Assembly: GCF_024519435.1 (NCBI RefSeq)
Contig: NZ_JALJRZ010000003.1
Span: 1-64,000 of the forward strand
Source of the DNA: Terrabacter sp. Ter38
GTDB taxonomy: Bacteria; Actinomycetota; Actinomycetes; Actinomycetales; Dermatophilaceae
DNA: 64,000 nt
Reading direction: 5' to 3'
In this document: piece after piece, positions 56,825-64,000 of the stretch
How positions within the stretch are numbered: the stretch's first letter is position 1
Layout: each line of letters begins with the position of its first letter
The notes under the pieces: model-generated
Databases searched by the model: none
Told to the model about the DNA's origin: nothing
Seen by the model: the letters and a program-made list of their open reading frames with translations, nothing else
Program-made: the position numbers and the translations under genes

Positions 56825-57808
56825 TCAGCTGGCCTTCTTGGTGGCAGCCTTCTTCGCCGTGGTCTTGGCCGTGGACGTCTTGGCGGTCGTCTTCTTGGCC
56901 GTCGTCTTCTTCGCCGTCGTCTTCGTGGCCGCGCTCTTCGGCGTCGTGGCCTTCGCAGCCGTCTTCTTGGCGGGCTTCCCTTCGGCGGAGTCGGAGTCGG
57001 AGTCGGAGTCGGAGGCGCTCGAGCCGCCGGTCTTGGCGGCCTTGGCCTTGTCGACGCTGCGCTGCAGGGCCGCGAGCAGGTCGACGACCTCCGTCTCCTC
57101 GCCCTTGGCCTCGGGCGTCTCGGTGATGTCGCCGCCCTCGATCTTCGTCGCGACGAGCTGGGTCACGGCCTCGGCATAGTCGTCCTCGAACTCCTCGGGC
57201 TCGTAGTCGCCCGACAGCGAGTCGACGAGCGAGGAGGCCATGGCGAGCTCCTTGGCCGTCGCGTGCGTCTCCTCCGACAGGGACTCGAACTCGGGCGCGC
57301 GCACCTCGTCGGCCCACAGCAGCGTCTGGAGCACGATGACGCCGTCGCGCACGCGGAGCACGGCGAGCGTCATCCGGGTGCGCACCGACACGGTGACGAG
57401 TGCCATCCGGTCGGCCTTCTCGAGCGCGTCGCGGAGCAGGACGTAGGGCTTGAGGCCCGTCTTGTCGGGCTCGAGGTAGTAGCTCTTGTCGAAGAGCAGC
57501 GGGTCGATCTGCTCGGACGGCACGAACTTCTCGATCGAGATCTCCTTCGTCGACCGCGTCGGAAGGCTCTTGAGGTCCTCGTCGGTCAGCACGACCATCT
57601 GCCCGTCGGCGGCCTCGTAGCCCTTGGCGATGTCGGAGTAGGGCACCTCCTCGCCGTCGATCGAGCAGACGCGTTGGTACTTGATGCGGCCGCCGTCCTT
57701 CTCGTGGACCTGCCGGAACTGCACGTCGTGGTTCTCGGTCGCCGAAAAGAGTCGAACCGGCACATTGACGAGGCCGAACGACACGGCGCCTTTCCAGATG
57801 GCTCGCAT
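56825..57808 (-). CDS. ku: Ku DNA-end-binding protein
   Basis: This 327-residue bacterial Ku binds DNA double-strand ends as a homodimer and recruits LigD. The core is standard: MRAIWKGAVSFGLVNVPVRL, VHEKDGGRIKYQRVC and FDKSYYLEPD. The C-terminus is extended by a Ser/Asp run (SASDSDSDSDSAEG) and a lysine-rich tail of about 65 residues built of KTTAK-like units, which in other actinobacterial Ku proteins adds DNA binding. It is divergent from the two ligD-type genes. Confidence 0.95.
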   Translation of the reverse strand: MRAIWKGAVSFGLVNVPVRLFSATENHDVQFRQVHEKDGGRIKYQRVCSIDGEEVPYSDIAKGYEAADGQMVVLTDEDLKSLPTRSTKEISIEKFVPSEQIDPLLFDKSYYLEPDKTGLKPYVLLRDALEKADRMALVTVSVRTRMTLAVLRVRDGVIVLQTLLWADEVRAPEFESLSEETHATAKELAMASSLVDSLSGDYEPEEFEDDYAEAVTQLVATKIEGGDITETPEAKGEETEVVDLLAALQRSVDKAKAAKTGGSSASDSDSDSDSAEGKPAKKTAAKATTPKSAATKTTAKKTTAKKTTAKTSTAKTTAKKAATKKAS

Positions 57809-57826
57809 GAGAACAAGAATGCACCC

Positions 57827-58774
57827 ATGCGCCCCATGCTCGCGACGCCGACGACGACGATTCCTGTCGGCGACCGCTGGCAGCACGAGGTCAAGTGGGA
57901 CGGCATGCGGGTGCTGGCCGACGTCGTGGACGGCGAGATGCGCCTCTTCTCCCGCACGGAGCGCGACGTGACCGTCGCCTTCCCGGAGCTGCGCGGGCTC
58001 GCGAACGAGTACGCCGACATGCTGCTCGACGGCGAGATCGTCTCGATGCGCGACGGCGTGCCGTCGTTCGCCGCGATGGCCGAACGGTTCCACGTGACCG
58101 ACGCCCGCCGCGCCGCGATGCTCGCCGAGGCCGCGCCGGTCACCCTGATGACCTTCGACCTGCTGCGGCTCTACGGGGTCGACCTCATGCCGCGCACGTG
58201 GACCGACCGGCGCTCCACCCTCGAGCGGCTCGAGCTCGCCGCCTCGCGCTGGCAGACGCCGCCGACCTTCGCCGACGGGGCGACGCTGCACGCCGCCACG
58301 AAGGAGCAGGGCCTCGAGGGCATCGTGTCCAAGCGTGTCGACTCCGTCTACGTCCCCGGGCTCCGTTCCCCCTACTGGCTCAAGTCGCCCCACCGCGGCA
58401 CGGTCTCCGTCGTCATCGGCGGGTGGCGACCCGAGGCCACGGGCACCGTGTCGAACCGTCTCGGGGCCGTCCTCGTCGGAGTCCCCGGGCCGGGCGGCCT
58501 GCGCTACCTCGGGCGCGTCGGGTCGGGCCTGGCCGGCAAGACGGGACATTCCCTGATGCGCGACCTGCAAGCCCTCACCTCGGACGAGTCGCCTTTCGCC
58601 ACAGATGTCCCCGCCGAGGACTCGAACGGCGCGACGTGGGTGCTCCCGGTCCTCGTCGCCGACGTGCAGTCGCTGGGACTGAGCGGTCAGGGGAGACTGC
58701 GCCAGCCGGCATACAAGGGCCTGCGCAGCGACCTCACGCCCGGTGACGTCGACGACCACGGGGACGGTGAGTGA
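57827..58774 (+). CDS. ligD: ATP-dependent DNA ligase, LigD ligase domain
   Basis: This 315-residue ligase corresponds to the ligase part of LigD as a separate protein. The adenylation motif is EVKWDGMRVLADV, with Lys as nucleotide acceptor, followed by LLDGEIVSM, IVSKRVDSVYVPG and YWLKSPHRGT. The C-terminal OB domain includes LRYLGRVGSGL. The ATG at 57827 follows AAGAAT by 6 nt. It is coupled (TGATG) to the polymerase gene and divergent from ku, so all three serve end joining. Confidence 0.9.
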   Translation: MRPMLATPTTTIPVGDRWQHEVKWDGMRVLADVVDGEMRLFSRTERDVTVAFPELRGLANEYADMLLDGEIVSMRDGVPSFAAMAERFHVTDARRAAMLAEAAPVTLMTFDLLRLYGVDLMPRTWTDRRSTLERLELAASRWQTPPTFADGATLHAATKEQGLEGIVSKRVDSVYVPGLRSPYWLKSPHRGTVSVVIGGWRPEATGTVSNRLGAVLVGVPGPGGLRYLGRVGSGLAGKTGHSLMRDLQALTSDESPFATDVPAEDSNGATWVLPVLVADVQSLGLSGQGRLRQPAYKGLRSDLTPGDVDDHGDGE

Positions 58775-59658
58775 TGGCCTACGTGCCGACCAAGGTGACC
58801 GTCGAGGTCGACGGCCGCCGGATGAAGCTGTCGAGCCTCGAGAAGGTGATGTATCCGAAGGCCGGCACGACCAAGGCCCAGGTCATCGACTACTACGCGC
58901 GCATCGCGCCGGCCATCCTTCCCCACCTGCGCGACCGCGCCGTGACGCGGATCCGCTTCCCGCACGGGGTCGGCGACATGCAGTTCTTCGAGAAGAACAT
59001 CCCTGCGGGCACCCCGTCGTGGATCCGGCGGGCAGGACGCGACCCCGTCTTCCCCCTCATCGACGACCTCGCCGGGCTGACGTTCTTCGCCAACCTCAAC
59101 TCGCTCGAGCTCCACGTCCACCAGTGGCGCTACGAGGGGGAGGGGCGCGACGCCATTCCGGTCAACCCCGACCGGCTCGTCATCGACCTCGACCCCGGGC
59201 CGGGCACCGGCCTGCTCGAGTGCGCCCGGGTCGCGCTCGTCGTGCGCGAACGGCTCGGCCGCATCGGGCTCGACACCGTCCCGGTGACCAGTGGCAGCAA
59301 GGGGCTCCAGCTGTATGCCGTCCTGCCCGGCGCGCACACGAGCGACGAGATCCGGGACACGGTCCAGCAGCTCGCGCAGGAGCTGACCAAGGCCCACCCC
59401 GACCTCGTCGTGTGGAAGATGGCCAAGGAGCTGCGCCCGGGCAAGATCTTCCTCGACTGGAGCCAGAACGTCGCCGCCAAGACGACCGTGTGCCCCTACT
59501 CGCTGCGCGGGCGTGACCGTCCGACCGTGGCGGCGCCGCGGTCGTGGGACGAGATCGAGGCGGGCGCCGAGGGTGGCGAGCTCGAGCAGCTGACGGCCGA
59601 CGAGGTGCTCGACCGTGTGGCCCGGGACGGCGACCTGGCTGCCGAGATCACGGGATGA
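58774..59658 (+). CDS. ligD: LigD-type primase-polymerase
   Basis: This 294-residue archaeo-eukaryotic primase-type polymerase is the polymerase part of LigD. It has KLSSLEKVMYPKAGTTKAQV, the catalytic aspartates in VIDLDPGPG, TSGSKGLQLYAVLPG and FLDWSQNVAAKTTVCPYSLR. It fills gaps with ribonucleotides during end joining. The ATG at 58774 overlaps the ligase stop; a GTG at 58771 would add one residue. No phosphoesterase domain occurs in either LigD part here. Confidence 0.92.
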   Translation: MAYVPTKVTVEVDGRRMKLSSLEKVMYPKAGTTKAQVIDYYARIAPAILPHLRDRAVTRIRFPHGVGDMQFFEKNIPAGTPSWIRRAGRDPVFPLIDDLAGLTFFANLNSLELHVHQWRYEGEGRDAIPVNPDRLVIDLDPGPGTGLLECARVALVVRERLGRIGLDTVPVTSGSKGLQLYAVLPGAHTSDEIRDTVQQLAQELTKAHPDLVVWKMAKELRPGKIFLDWSQNVAAKTTVCPYSLRGRDRPTVAAPRSWDEIEAGAEGGELEQLTADEVLDRVARDGDLAAEITG

Positions 59659-59734
59659 GTACTGCGGCGGCCGAGCTGGGCGACGCGGCGGCGGTCGCGC
59701 AGGACCTGACGGCACACGTCCTGCCCGTGGCAGG

Positions 59735-59772
59735 CGAGAGGGCCCAGCACGTCCGAGTGCCGGGCCCTCTCG
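59735..59772. terminator. Hairpin between ligD and lsr2
   Basis: CGAGAGGGCCC (59735-59745) pairs with GGGCCCTCTCG (59762-59772), with an inner GCAC/GTGC stem. It lies between convergent genes and is followed by GTTGC. Confidence 0.75.
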
Positions 59773-59791
59773 GTTGCGTCGCTGACCGGGG

Positions 59792-60124
59792 TCAGTGCGC
59801 CTTGTCGTAGGCCGCCTGGACGTCGGCCGAGATGCGGCCCCGGTCCGAGACGGTGTGGCCGTTGGCGCGAGCCCACTCACGGACCGCGCCGAGGTCGCTG
59901 CGCTTGGCCGAGCCGGCGCCCGCACGACGACGCGTGGCGGCCTTGGCCGAACCCGCCCGACGTGCGTGACCGGTCCACGTCGCGAGGTCGTCGCGCAGCT
60001 TGCGGGCATTCTTGTCGGACAGGTCGATCTCGTAGGTGACGCCATCGAGCGCGAAGGTCACCGTCTCGGCAGCCTTTCCACCGTCGATGTCATCGATCAA
60101 CACCACTTCGACACGCTGAGCCAT
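59792..60124 (-). CDS. lsr2: Lsr2 nucleoid-associated xenogeneic silencer
   Basis: This 110-residue protein bridges AT-rich DNA and silences acquired genes in actinobacteria. The N-terminal dimerisation part is RVEVVLIDDIDGGKAAETVT through the segment YEIDLSDKNARKLRDDL. A basic linker leads to the DNA-binding domain with the minor-groove hook RGRISADV at the end (AVREWARANGHTVSDRGRIS). The ATG lies ahead of an unusually AT-rich upstream region, which Lsr2 itself might bind. Confidence 0.96.
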   Translation of the reverse strand: MAQRVEVVLIDDIDGGKAAETVTFALDGVTYEIDLSDKNARKLRDDLATWTGHARRAGSAKAATRRRAGAGSAKRSDLGAVREWARANGHTVSDRGRISADVQAAYDKAH

Positions 60125-60392
60125 GTTTCTCCATCTGAAGTTGTTGGTTAATTCGGAGGGGATTCCGCGAATACGCGATCCGCGGGCAGGATCAATTTAG
60201 CGCGAAGAGCCCGTACATGCATTTCCATGGCAAACAATGGCGCGGTCGATCACTAAAGAGATGCACCGGTGCGGGCAGGAATGACGGAAAGGCCGCGTTC
60301 CTGCCGTGACGGGTCCTTTGTCGGCGCCCCCGGTGTCGGGCGGCGCTCGGCCCTCGACTCCTGCCCTCGACTCCTGCGCTCGGCGCCGGAGC
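60125..60392. other. AT-rich lsr2 upstream region
   Basis: This 268-bp gap contains the most AT-rich stretch of the right half of the window (about 60130-60260, with TTGTTGGTTAATTCG and GATCAATTTAGCG). No gene is evident. The lsr2 promoter and a likely Lsr2 autoregulatory site fall here. The rest, toward 60392, is ordinary high-GC sequence. Confidence 0.5.
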
Positions 60393-60611
60393 TCAGCGCT
60401 CCGTCGTCGGGGTGGCCTCGGCGCCCGGCGCGGCCGGCTGCGACGCCTCGTTGGCCGCAGCCTCGCGGCGGTCGTGCTCGGCCTCCCACCGGGCCTGCGC
60501 GAGGCGCTCGCGACGGTCTCCCTCGAGGATGCTCTTGATGACGAAGTAGAAGAGCGCGCCCACACCGACCGTCGGGACGATGGCGAGCACATAGGGCATG
60601 ACCGATTCCAT
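60393..60611 (-). CDS. Small single-helix membrane protein
   Basis: This 72-residue protein has one membrane helix (MPYVLAIVPTVGVGALFYFV, about residues 5-26) and a charged, Ala/Glu/Arg-rich cytosolic helix (RRERLAQARWEAEHDRREA). Similar small proteins occur next to radA or lsr2 in actinobacteria; their function is unknown. The start may be the ATG at 60611 or the one at 60599. Confidence 0.7.
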   Translation of the reverse strand: MESVMPYVLAIVPTVGVGALFYFVIKSILEGDRRERLAQARWEAEHDRREAAANEASQPAAPGAEATPTTER

Positions 60612-60669
60612 GCCGACATTTTCTCACGGCGCCACGGCGGCCCTCACGAGCGCTGTCGCACCGCCACCG

Positions 60670-60681
60670 TACGGTCGTGCC
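60670..60681 (+). promoter_or_regulatory. -10-like element of radA
   Basis: TACGGT at 60670-60675 stands exactly 6 nt before the radA ATG at 60682, the leaderless pattern seen throughout the window. Confidence 0.5.
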
Positions 60682-62097
60682 ATGGCTACGAGGACGACGA
60701 CCCGACGCACGCCCGGCTTCCGCTGCGGTGAGTGCGGGTGGACCACCGCCAAGTGGGTCGGTCGGTGCGGCGAGTGCCAGGCCTGGGGCACCGTGGCCGA
60801 GACGGGTGCGCCCACGGCCGCCCGCACCACGGCGGCCGCCGTCGTCACGCCCGCCCTGCGGATCGCCGACGTCGACGTGACCCGCGCGGCCGCGCGGCCC
60901 ACCGGCGTGGCGGAGTTCGACCGCGTGCTCGGCGGTGGCCTCGTCCCCGGCGGGGTCGTCCTCGTCGCGGGGGAGCCCGGTGTCGGCAAGTCGACGCTGC
61001 TGCTCGACGTCGCCGCCCGGGCGGCCCGGTCGGGCTCCGAGGTCCTCTACATCAGCGGCGAGGAGTCGGCCGCCCAGGTACGCACGCGGGCCGAGCGCAT
61101 CTCGGCGATGGCCGACACGCTCTACCTCGCAGCCGAGACCGACCTCGCGACGGTCCTCGGCCACGTCGAGGCCCGCTCGCCGGGCCTGCTCGTCGTCGAC
61201 TCCGTCCAGACCATCGCGAGCGCCGACGTCGAGGGCCAGGCCGGCAACGTCTCGCAGGTCCGGGAGGTCGCCGGTGCCCTCATCGCGGCGGCCAAGGCGC
61301 GTGGCACCGCCGTGCTCCTCGTCGGCCACGTGACCAAGGACGGCTCGATCGCCGGTCCCCGGGTCCTCGAGCACCTCGTCGACGTCGTCATCCAGTTCGA
61401 GGGCGACCGGCACTCGCGGCTCAGGCTCGTGCGTGCCGTCAAGAACCGCTTCGGCCCCACCGACGAGGTCGGCTGCTTCGACCTGTCCGACGTCGGCATC
61501 ACCGGGCTGGCCGACCCGAGCGGGCTGTTCCTGTCGACGCGTGACCATGCGGTGCCGGGCACGTGCGTCACCGTCACGCTCGAGGGTCGTCGACCGCTCG
61601 TCGCCGAGGTGCAGGCGCTGGTCGCACCGTCCACGCTGCCGTCGCCGCGACGTACCTCGAGCGGTCTGGACGCCTCGCGGCTCGCGATGATCATCGCCGT
61701 TCTCGACAAGCGGGCCGGGGCGCCGGTGGGTTCTCGCGACATCTTCGCGGCGACCGTCGGGGGCGTGCGCATCACCGAGCCCGCCGCCGACCTCGCCATC
61801 GTCTGCGCCGTCGCGTCGTCCGTCATCGACAAGCCCCTCGCCAGCGACGTCGTCGCCTTCGGTGAGGTCGGCCTCGCCGGCGAGGTGCGTCGCGTCACCG
61901 GTCTGGATCGCCGTCTCGCCGAGGCGGCCCGCCTCGGATTCCGTCACGCCCTCGTGCCCGCAGGCAGCCTGTCCGACTCCTCCGTGCCCAGCGGGATCCG
62001 TGCCGTCGAGGTCGCCGATGTCCCGCGGGCCATCGAGGCGATGGGACGCCTCGCCGGTGGACGGTCAACGAGCGCACCGGCCGTCGGCACCGTCTAG
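60682..62097 (+). CDS. radA: DNA repair protein RadA
   Basis: This 471-residue branch-migration ATPase assists RecA in recombination. It has an N-terminal C4 zinc finger (FRCGECGWTTAKWVGRCGEC), a RecA-like core with Walker A GEPGVGKSTLLL (about residue 96), the RadA-specific KNRFG motif (about 254) and a C-terminal Lon-like domain (FGEVGLAGEVRRV). A longer start exists upstream, but the residues before ATG 60682 are noise. disA follows after 54 bp, the conserved radA-disA order. Confidence 0.96.
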   Translation: MATRTTTRRTPGFRCGECGWTTAKWVGRCGECQAWGTVAETGAPTAARTTAAAVVTPALRIADVDVTRAAARPTGVAEFDRVLGGGLVPGGVVLVAGEPGVGKSTLLLDVAARAARSGSEVLYISGEESAAQVRTRAERISAMADTLYLAAETDLATVLGHVEARSPGLLVVDSVQTIASADVEGQAGNVSQVREVAGALIAAAKARGTAVLLVGHVTKDGSIAGPRVLEHLVDVVIQFEGDRHSRLRLVRAVKNRFGPTDEVGCFDLSDVGITGLADPSGLFLSTRDHAVPGTCVTVTLEGRRPLVAEVQALVAPSTLPSPRRTSSGLDASRLAMIIAVLDKRAGAPVGSRDIFAATVGGVRITEPAADLAIVCAVASSVIDKPLASDVVAFGEVGLAGEVRRVTGLDRRLAEAARLGFRHALVPAGSLSDSSVPSGIRAVEVADVPRAIEAMGRLAGGRSTSAPAVGTV

Positions 62098-62151
62098 ACT
62101 GCGACCGACCGGGTGGACGCGCTCGGCGCCCCCATTGCGAACAGGGAAGTG

Positions 62152-63228
62152 ATGGACCGGAACGACGAGCTGCTGCTGCGTGCGGCCCTCGCCGCCGTGG
62201 CACCCGGAACGGAGCTGCGCGACAGCCTCGAACGCATCCTCCGTGGACGCACCGGAGCCCTCATCGTGCTCGGCTTCGACCGCGTCGTCGACTCGATCTG
62301 CACCGGCGGCTTCGTGCTCGACATGGAGTTCTCGGCGACCCGCGTGCGCGAGCTGTGCAAGATGGACGGCGCCGTCGTGCTCGACCGCGAGGGCACCCGC
62401 ATCCTGCGCGCCGCCACCCAGCTCGTGCCCGACTCCCGCATCGAGACCACCGAGTCCGGCACGCGTCACCGCACGGCCGAGCGCGTGGCCAAGCAGACGG
62501 GCTTCCCCGTCATCTCCGTCAGCCAGTCGATGGGCGTCGTCGCCCTCTACGTCGGCGACCTCCGACACGTCATCGAGGGCTCGCCGACGACGCTCTCGCG
62601 CGCCGACCAGGCCCTCCAGACCCTCGAGCGCTACAAGGCCCGCCTCGACGAGGTCACGGGCACGCTGTCCGCGCTCGAGATCGAGGACCTCGTCACCATC
62701 CGCGACGTCACCGCGGTGCTCCAGCGCCTCGAGATGGTGCGGCGCATCTCGGCCGAGATCCAGGACTACGTCGTCGAGCTCGGCACCGACGGTCGCCTCC
62801 TCAGCCTCCAGCTCGAGGAGCTCGTCGGCGGACTCGGCAACGACCGCGAGCTCGTCATCCGCGACTACCTCCCGGCGACCAAGTCGGGCCTCACCCTCGG
62901 CGACGCGCTCGCCAACCTCCAGGCCCTCAACTCGGTCGAGCTGCTCGACCTCGCGGCGGGGGCCCGCGCCGTCGGCTTCTCGGTCGTCGGCGACAGCCTC
63001 GACGCCCCCGTGTCGCCGCAGGGCTATCGCCTCCTGACCAAGGTGCCGCGCCTGCCCACCGCGATCGTCGACCGGCTCGTGTCGCACTTCGAGTCCCTCC
63101 AGCGGCTGCTCGCCGCCGGCATCGAGGACCTCATGCTCGTCGAGGGCGTCGGTGAGGGCCGCGCCCGGGCCGTGCGCGAGGGCCTGTCGCGGCTCGCCGA
63201 GTCGAGCATCCTCGAGCGCTACGTCTGA
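62152..63228 (+). CDS. disA: DNA-integrity scanning diadenylate cyclase DisA
   Basis: This 358-residue protein makes cyclic di-AMP and senses DNA branches. The DAC domain carries the DGA motif in KMDGAVVLDREGTRIL (about residue 71) and the RHR motif in SGTRHRTAERVAK (about 104). A helical linker and a C-terminal helix-hairpin-helix DNA-binding domain follow (LMLVEGVGEGRARAVREGL). The ATG at 62152 gives the length typical of the family; a GTG at 62113 would add 13 residues. It pairs with radA, whose product is known to interact with DisA in other bacteria. Confidence 0.95.
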   Translation: MDRNDELLLRAALAAVAPGTELRDSLERILRGRTGALIVLGFDRVVDSICTGGFVLDMEFSATRVRELCKMDGAVVLDREGTRILRAATQLVPDSRIETTESGTRHRTAERVAKQTGFPVISVSQSMGVVALYVGDLRHVIEGSPTTLSRADQALQTLERYKARLDEVTGTLSALEIEDLVTIRDVTAVLQRLEMVRRISAEIQDYVVELGTDGRLLSLQLEELVGGLGNDRELVIRDYLPATKSGLTLGDALANLQALNSVELLDLAAGARAVGFSVVGDSLDAPVSPQGYRLLTKVPRLPTAIVDRLVSHFESLQRLLAAGIEDLMLVEGVGEGRARAVREGLSRLAESSILERYV

Positions 63229-63251
63229 CCGGCTCCGCCGCCTCCTTCCGT

Positions 63252-64000
63252 ATGCCGTCCCGCGAGGTCCCGCTGTCGTTGATCCACGAGCGCGTCAACG
63301 CCTGGTACGCCGAGTCCGGGCGCAAGGAGCTGCCGTGGCGGGAGCCGGACGCCAGCCCCTGGGGCGTCTTCCTCTCCGAGGTGATGTCGCAGCAGACCCC
63401 GCTCGCCCGGGTCGAGCCGATCTGGCGCGAGTGGATGGAGCGGTGGCCGACGCCGGCCGACCTCGCGGCCGCTGCACCGGGAGATGCAGTGCGCGCCTGG
63501 GGACGGCTCGGGTACCCCCGGCGCGCCCTGCGGCTGCACGAGGCGGCACGGGTCATGGTCGAGCGTCACGGTGGTGAGGTGCCGGACACCCCCGCTGGCC
63601 TGTTGGCGCTCCCCGGGGTCGGTGCCTACACGGCTGCGGCCGTGTCGTGCTTCGCGTTCGGCATCCCCGAGGTCGTCGTCGACACCAACGTCCGGCGCGT
63701 GCTGGCCCGCACCCTCGAGGGCAAGGCGTTCCCGGGCCTCACGCTCAACCGCGCCGAGGCGCGGCTCGCCGCCGACTCGATGCCGACCGAGGGCGACGCC
63801 GCGAACACGTGGAACGTCGCCGTGATGGAGCTCGGCGCTCTCGTCTGCGTCGCCCGAGGCCCACGCTGCGACGAGTGCCCGGTCGCCGACCTGTGCGCCT
63901 GGAACGTCGCCGGCCGGCCGGCGTACGACGGGCCGCCCCGGCGGGGTCAGTCCTGGCACGGGACCGACCGCCAGGTCCGCGGCGAGCTGCTGCGCCGTCT
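63252..64000 (+). CDS. mutY: A/G-specific adenine glycosylase MutY (partial)
   Basis: The first 249 codons are present and the gene runs off the window. It removes adenine mispaired with 8-oxoguanine. It shows EVMSQQTPLARVEPIW, the helix-hairpin-helix LPGVGAYTAAAVSCFAFG, the catalytic region VDTNVRRVL and the [4Fe-4S] cluster cysteines as C-x6-C-x2-C-x5-C in CVARGPRCDECPVADLC. The ATG at 63252 is inside a GTATGCCG octamer; no strong ribosome site is visible. The radA-disA-mutY order is common in actinobacteria. Confidence 0.94.
   Translation, partial: MPSREVPLSLIHERVNAWYAESGRKELPWREPDASPWGVFLSEVMSQQTPLARVEPIWREWMERWPTPADLAAAAPGDAVRAWGRLGYPRRALRLHEAARVMVERHGGEVPDTPAGLLALPGVGAYTAAAVSCFAFGIPEVVVDTNVRRVLARTLEGKAFPGLTLNRAEARLAADSMPTEGDAANTWNVAVMELGALVCVARGPRCDECPVADLCAWNVAGRPAYDGPPRRGQSWHGTDRQVRGELLRR

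Noticed and set aside
54884-57826. Long forward open frame continuous with the DNA ligase gene
   Set aside because: It is antisense to the SDR, CoA-transferase and ku genes; the ligase begins at 57827 where motifs and the -10-like box fit.

Overview
The window is a high-GC (about 70 percent) actinobacterial chromosome segment. Lsr2, RadA-DisA, a two-gene LigD plus Ku end-joining set, an F420-type oxidoreductase remnant and the conserved block ppa-dacB-tilS-hpt-ftsH-fol-nuoD-pan-nad all fit Actinomycetota. Overall style suggests Micrococcales, perhaps an Intrasporangiaceae-like genus; the genus is an inference.

Positions 1 to about 4,900 look like the right end of a genomic island. It holds a complete IS21-family element (175-2344, 5-bp target duplication) that splits a small reverse-strand gene, two small orphan genes, three copies of a roughly 50-bp repeat, a MazEF-like toxin-antitoxin pair with its own operator, and, at 4853-4898, only the 3' half of a tRNA-Thr(CGU) gene. 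That half-tRNA is what integration at a tRNA 3' end leaves behind. Next to it, 5168-7184 is a compact arsenic module: arsI divergent from arsR-aqpS-arsC.

Positions 7,457-21,540 hold assorted genes: a kinase-like and a GNAT protein, four MFS transporters (one with a MarR regulator, one with a TetR regulator), a CtpE-like P-type ATPase, malic enzyme and a YjbR-like protein. Several long inverted repeats lie between convergent genes, and there is a 32-bp tandem repeat.

Positions 21,769-44,213 are a housekeeping block: pyrophosphatase, PBP4-type carboxypeptidase, a zinc metalloprotease-like protein, TilS, Hpt, a DUF1028 protein, FtsH and the folate genes (folE, folP, a folB-folK fusion). An orphan NuoD, a P450 with a VOC protein, a CopC-like protein, a MidA/NDUFAF7-like methyltransferase and the pantothenate/NAD operon (DUF2520, panC, panD, nadB, nadC) follow.

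Positions 44,214-64,000 hold a frameshifted LuxR-type regulator, a flavoprotein, a methyltransferase pair, an ankyrin protein, a TetR plus ABC exporter, an exopolyphosphatase-like protein, a TIM-barrel isomerase, an SDR with a CoA transferase, Ku with split LigD, Lsr2, radA, disA and the start of mutY.

Two signals run through the whole window. One is an over-represented octamer GTATGCCG/CGGCATAC found between genes and in several codon phases inside genes. The other is a recurrent leaderless-start pattern: a -10-like hexamer exactly 6-7 nt before ATG or GTG.
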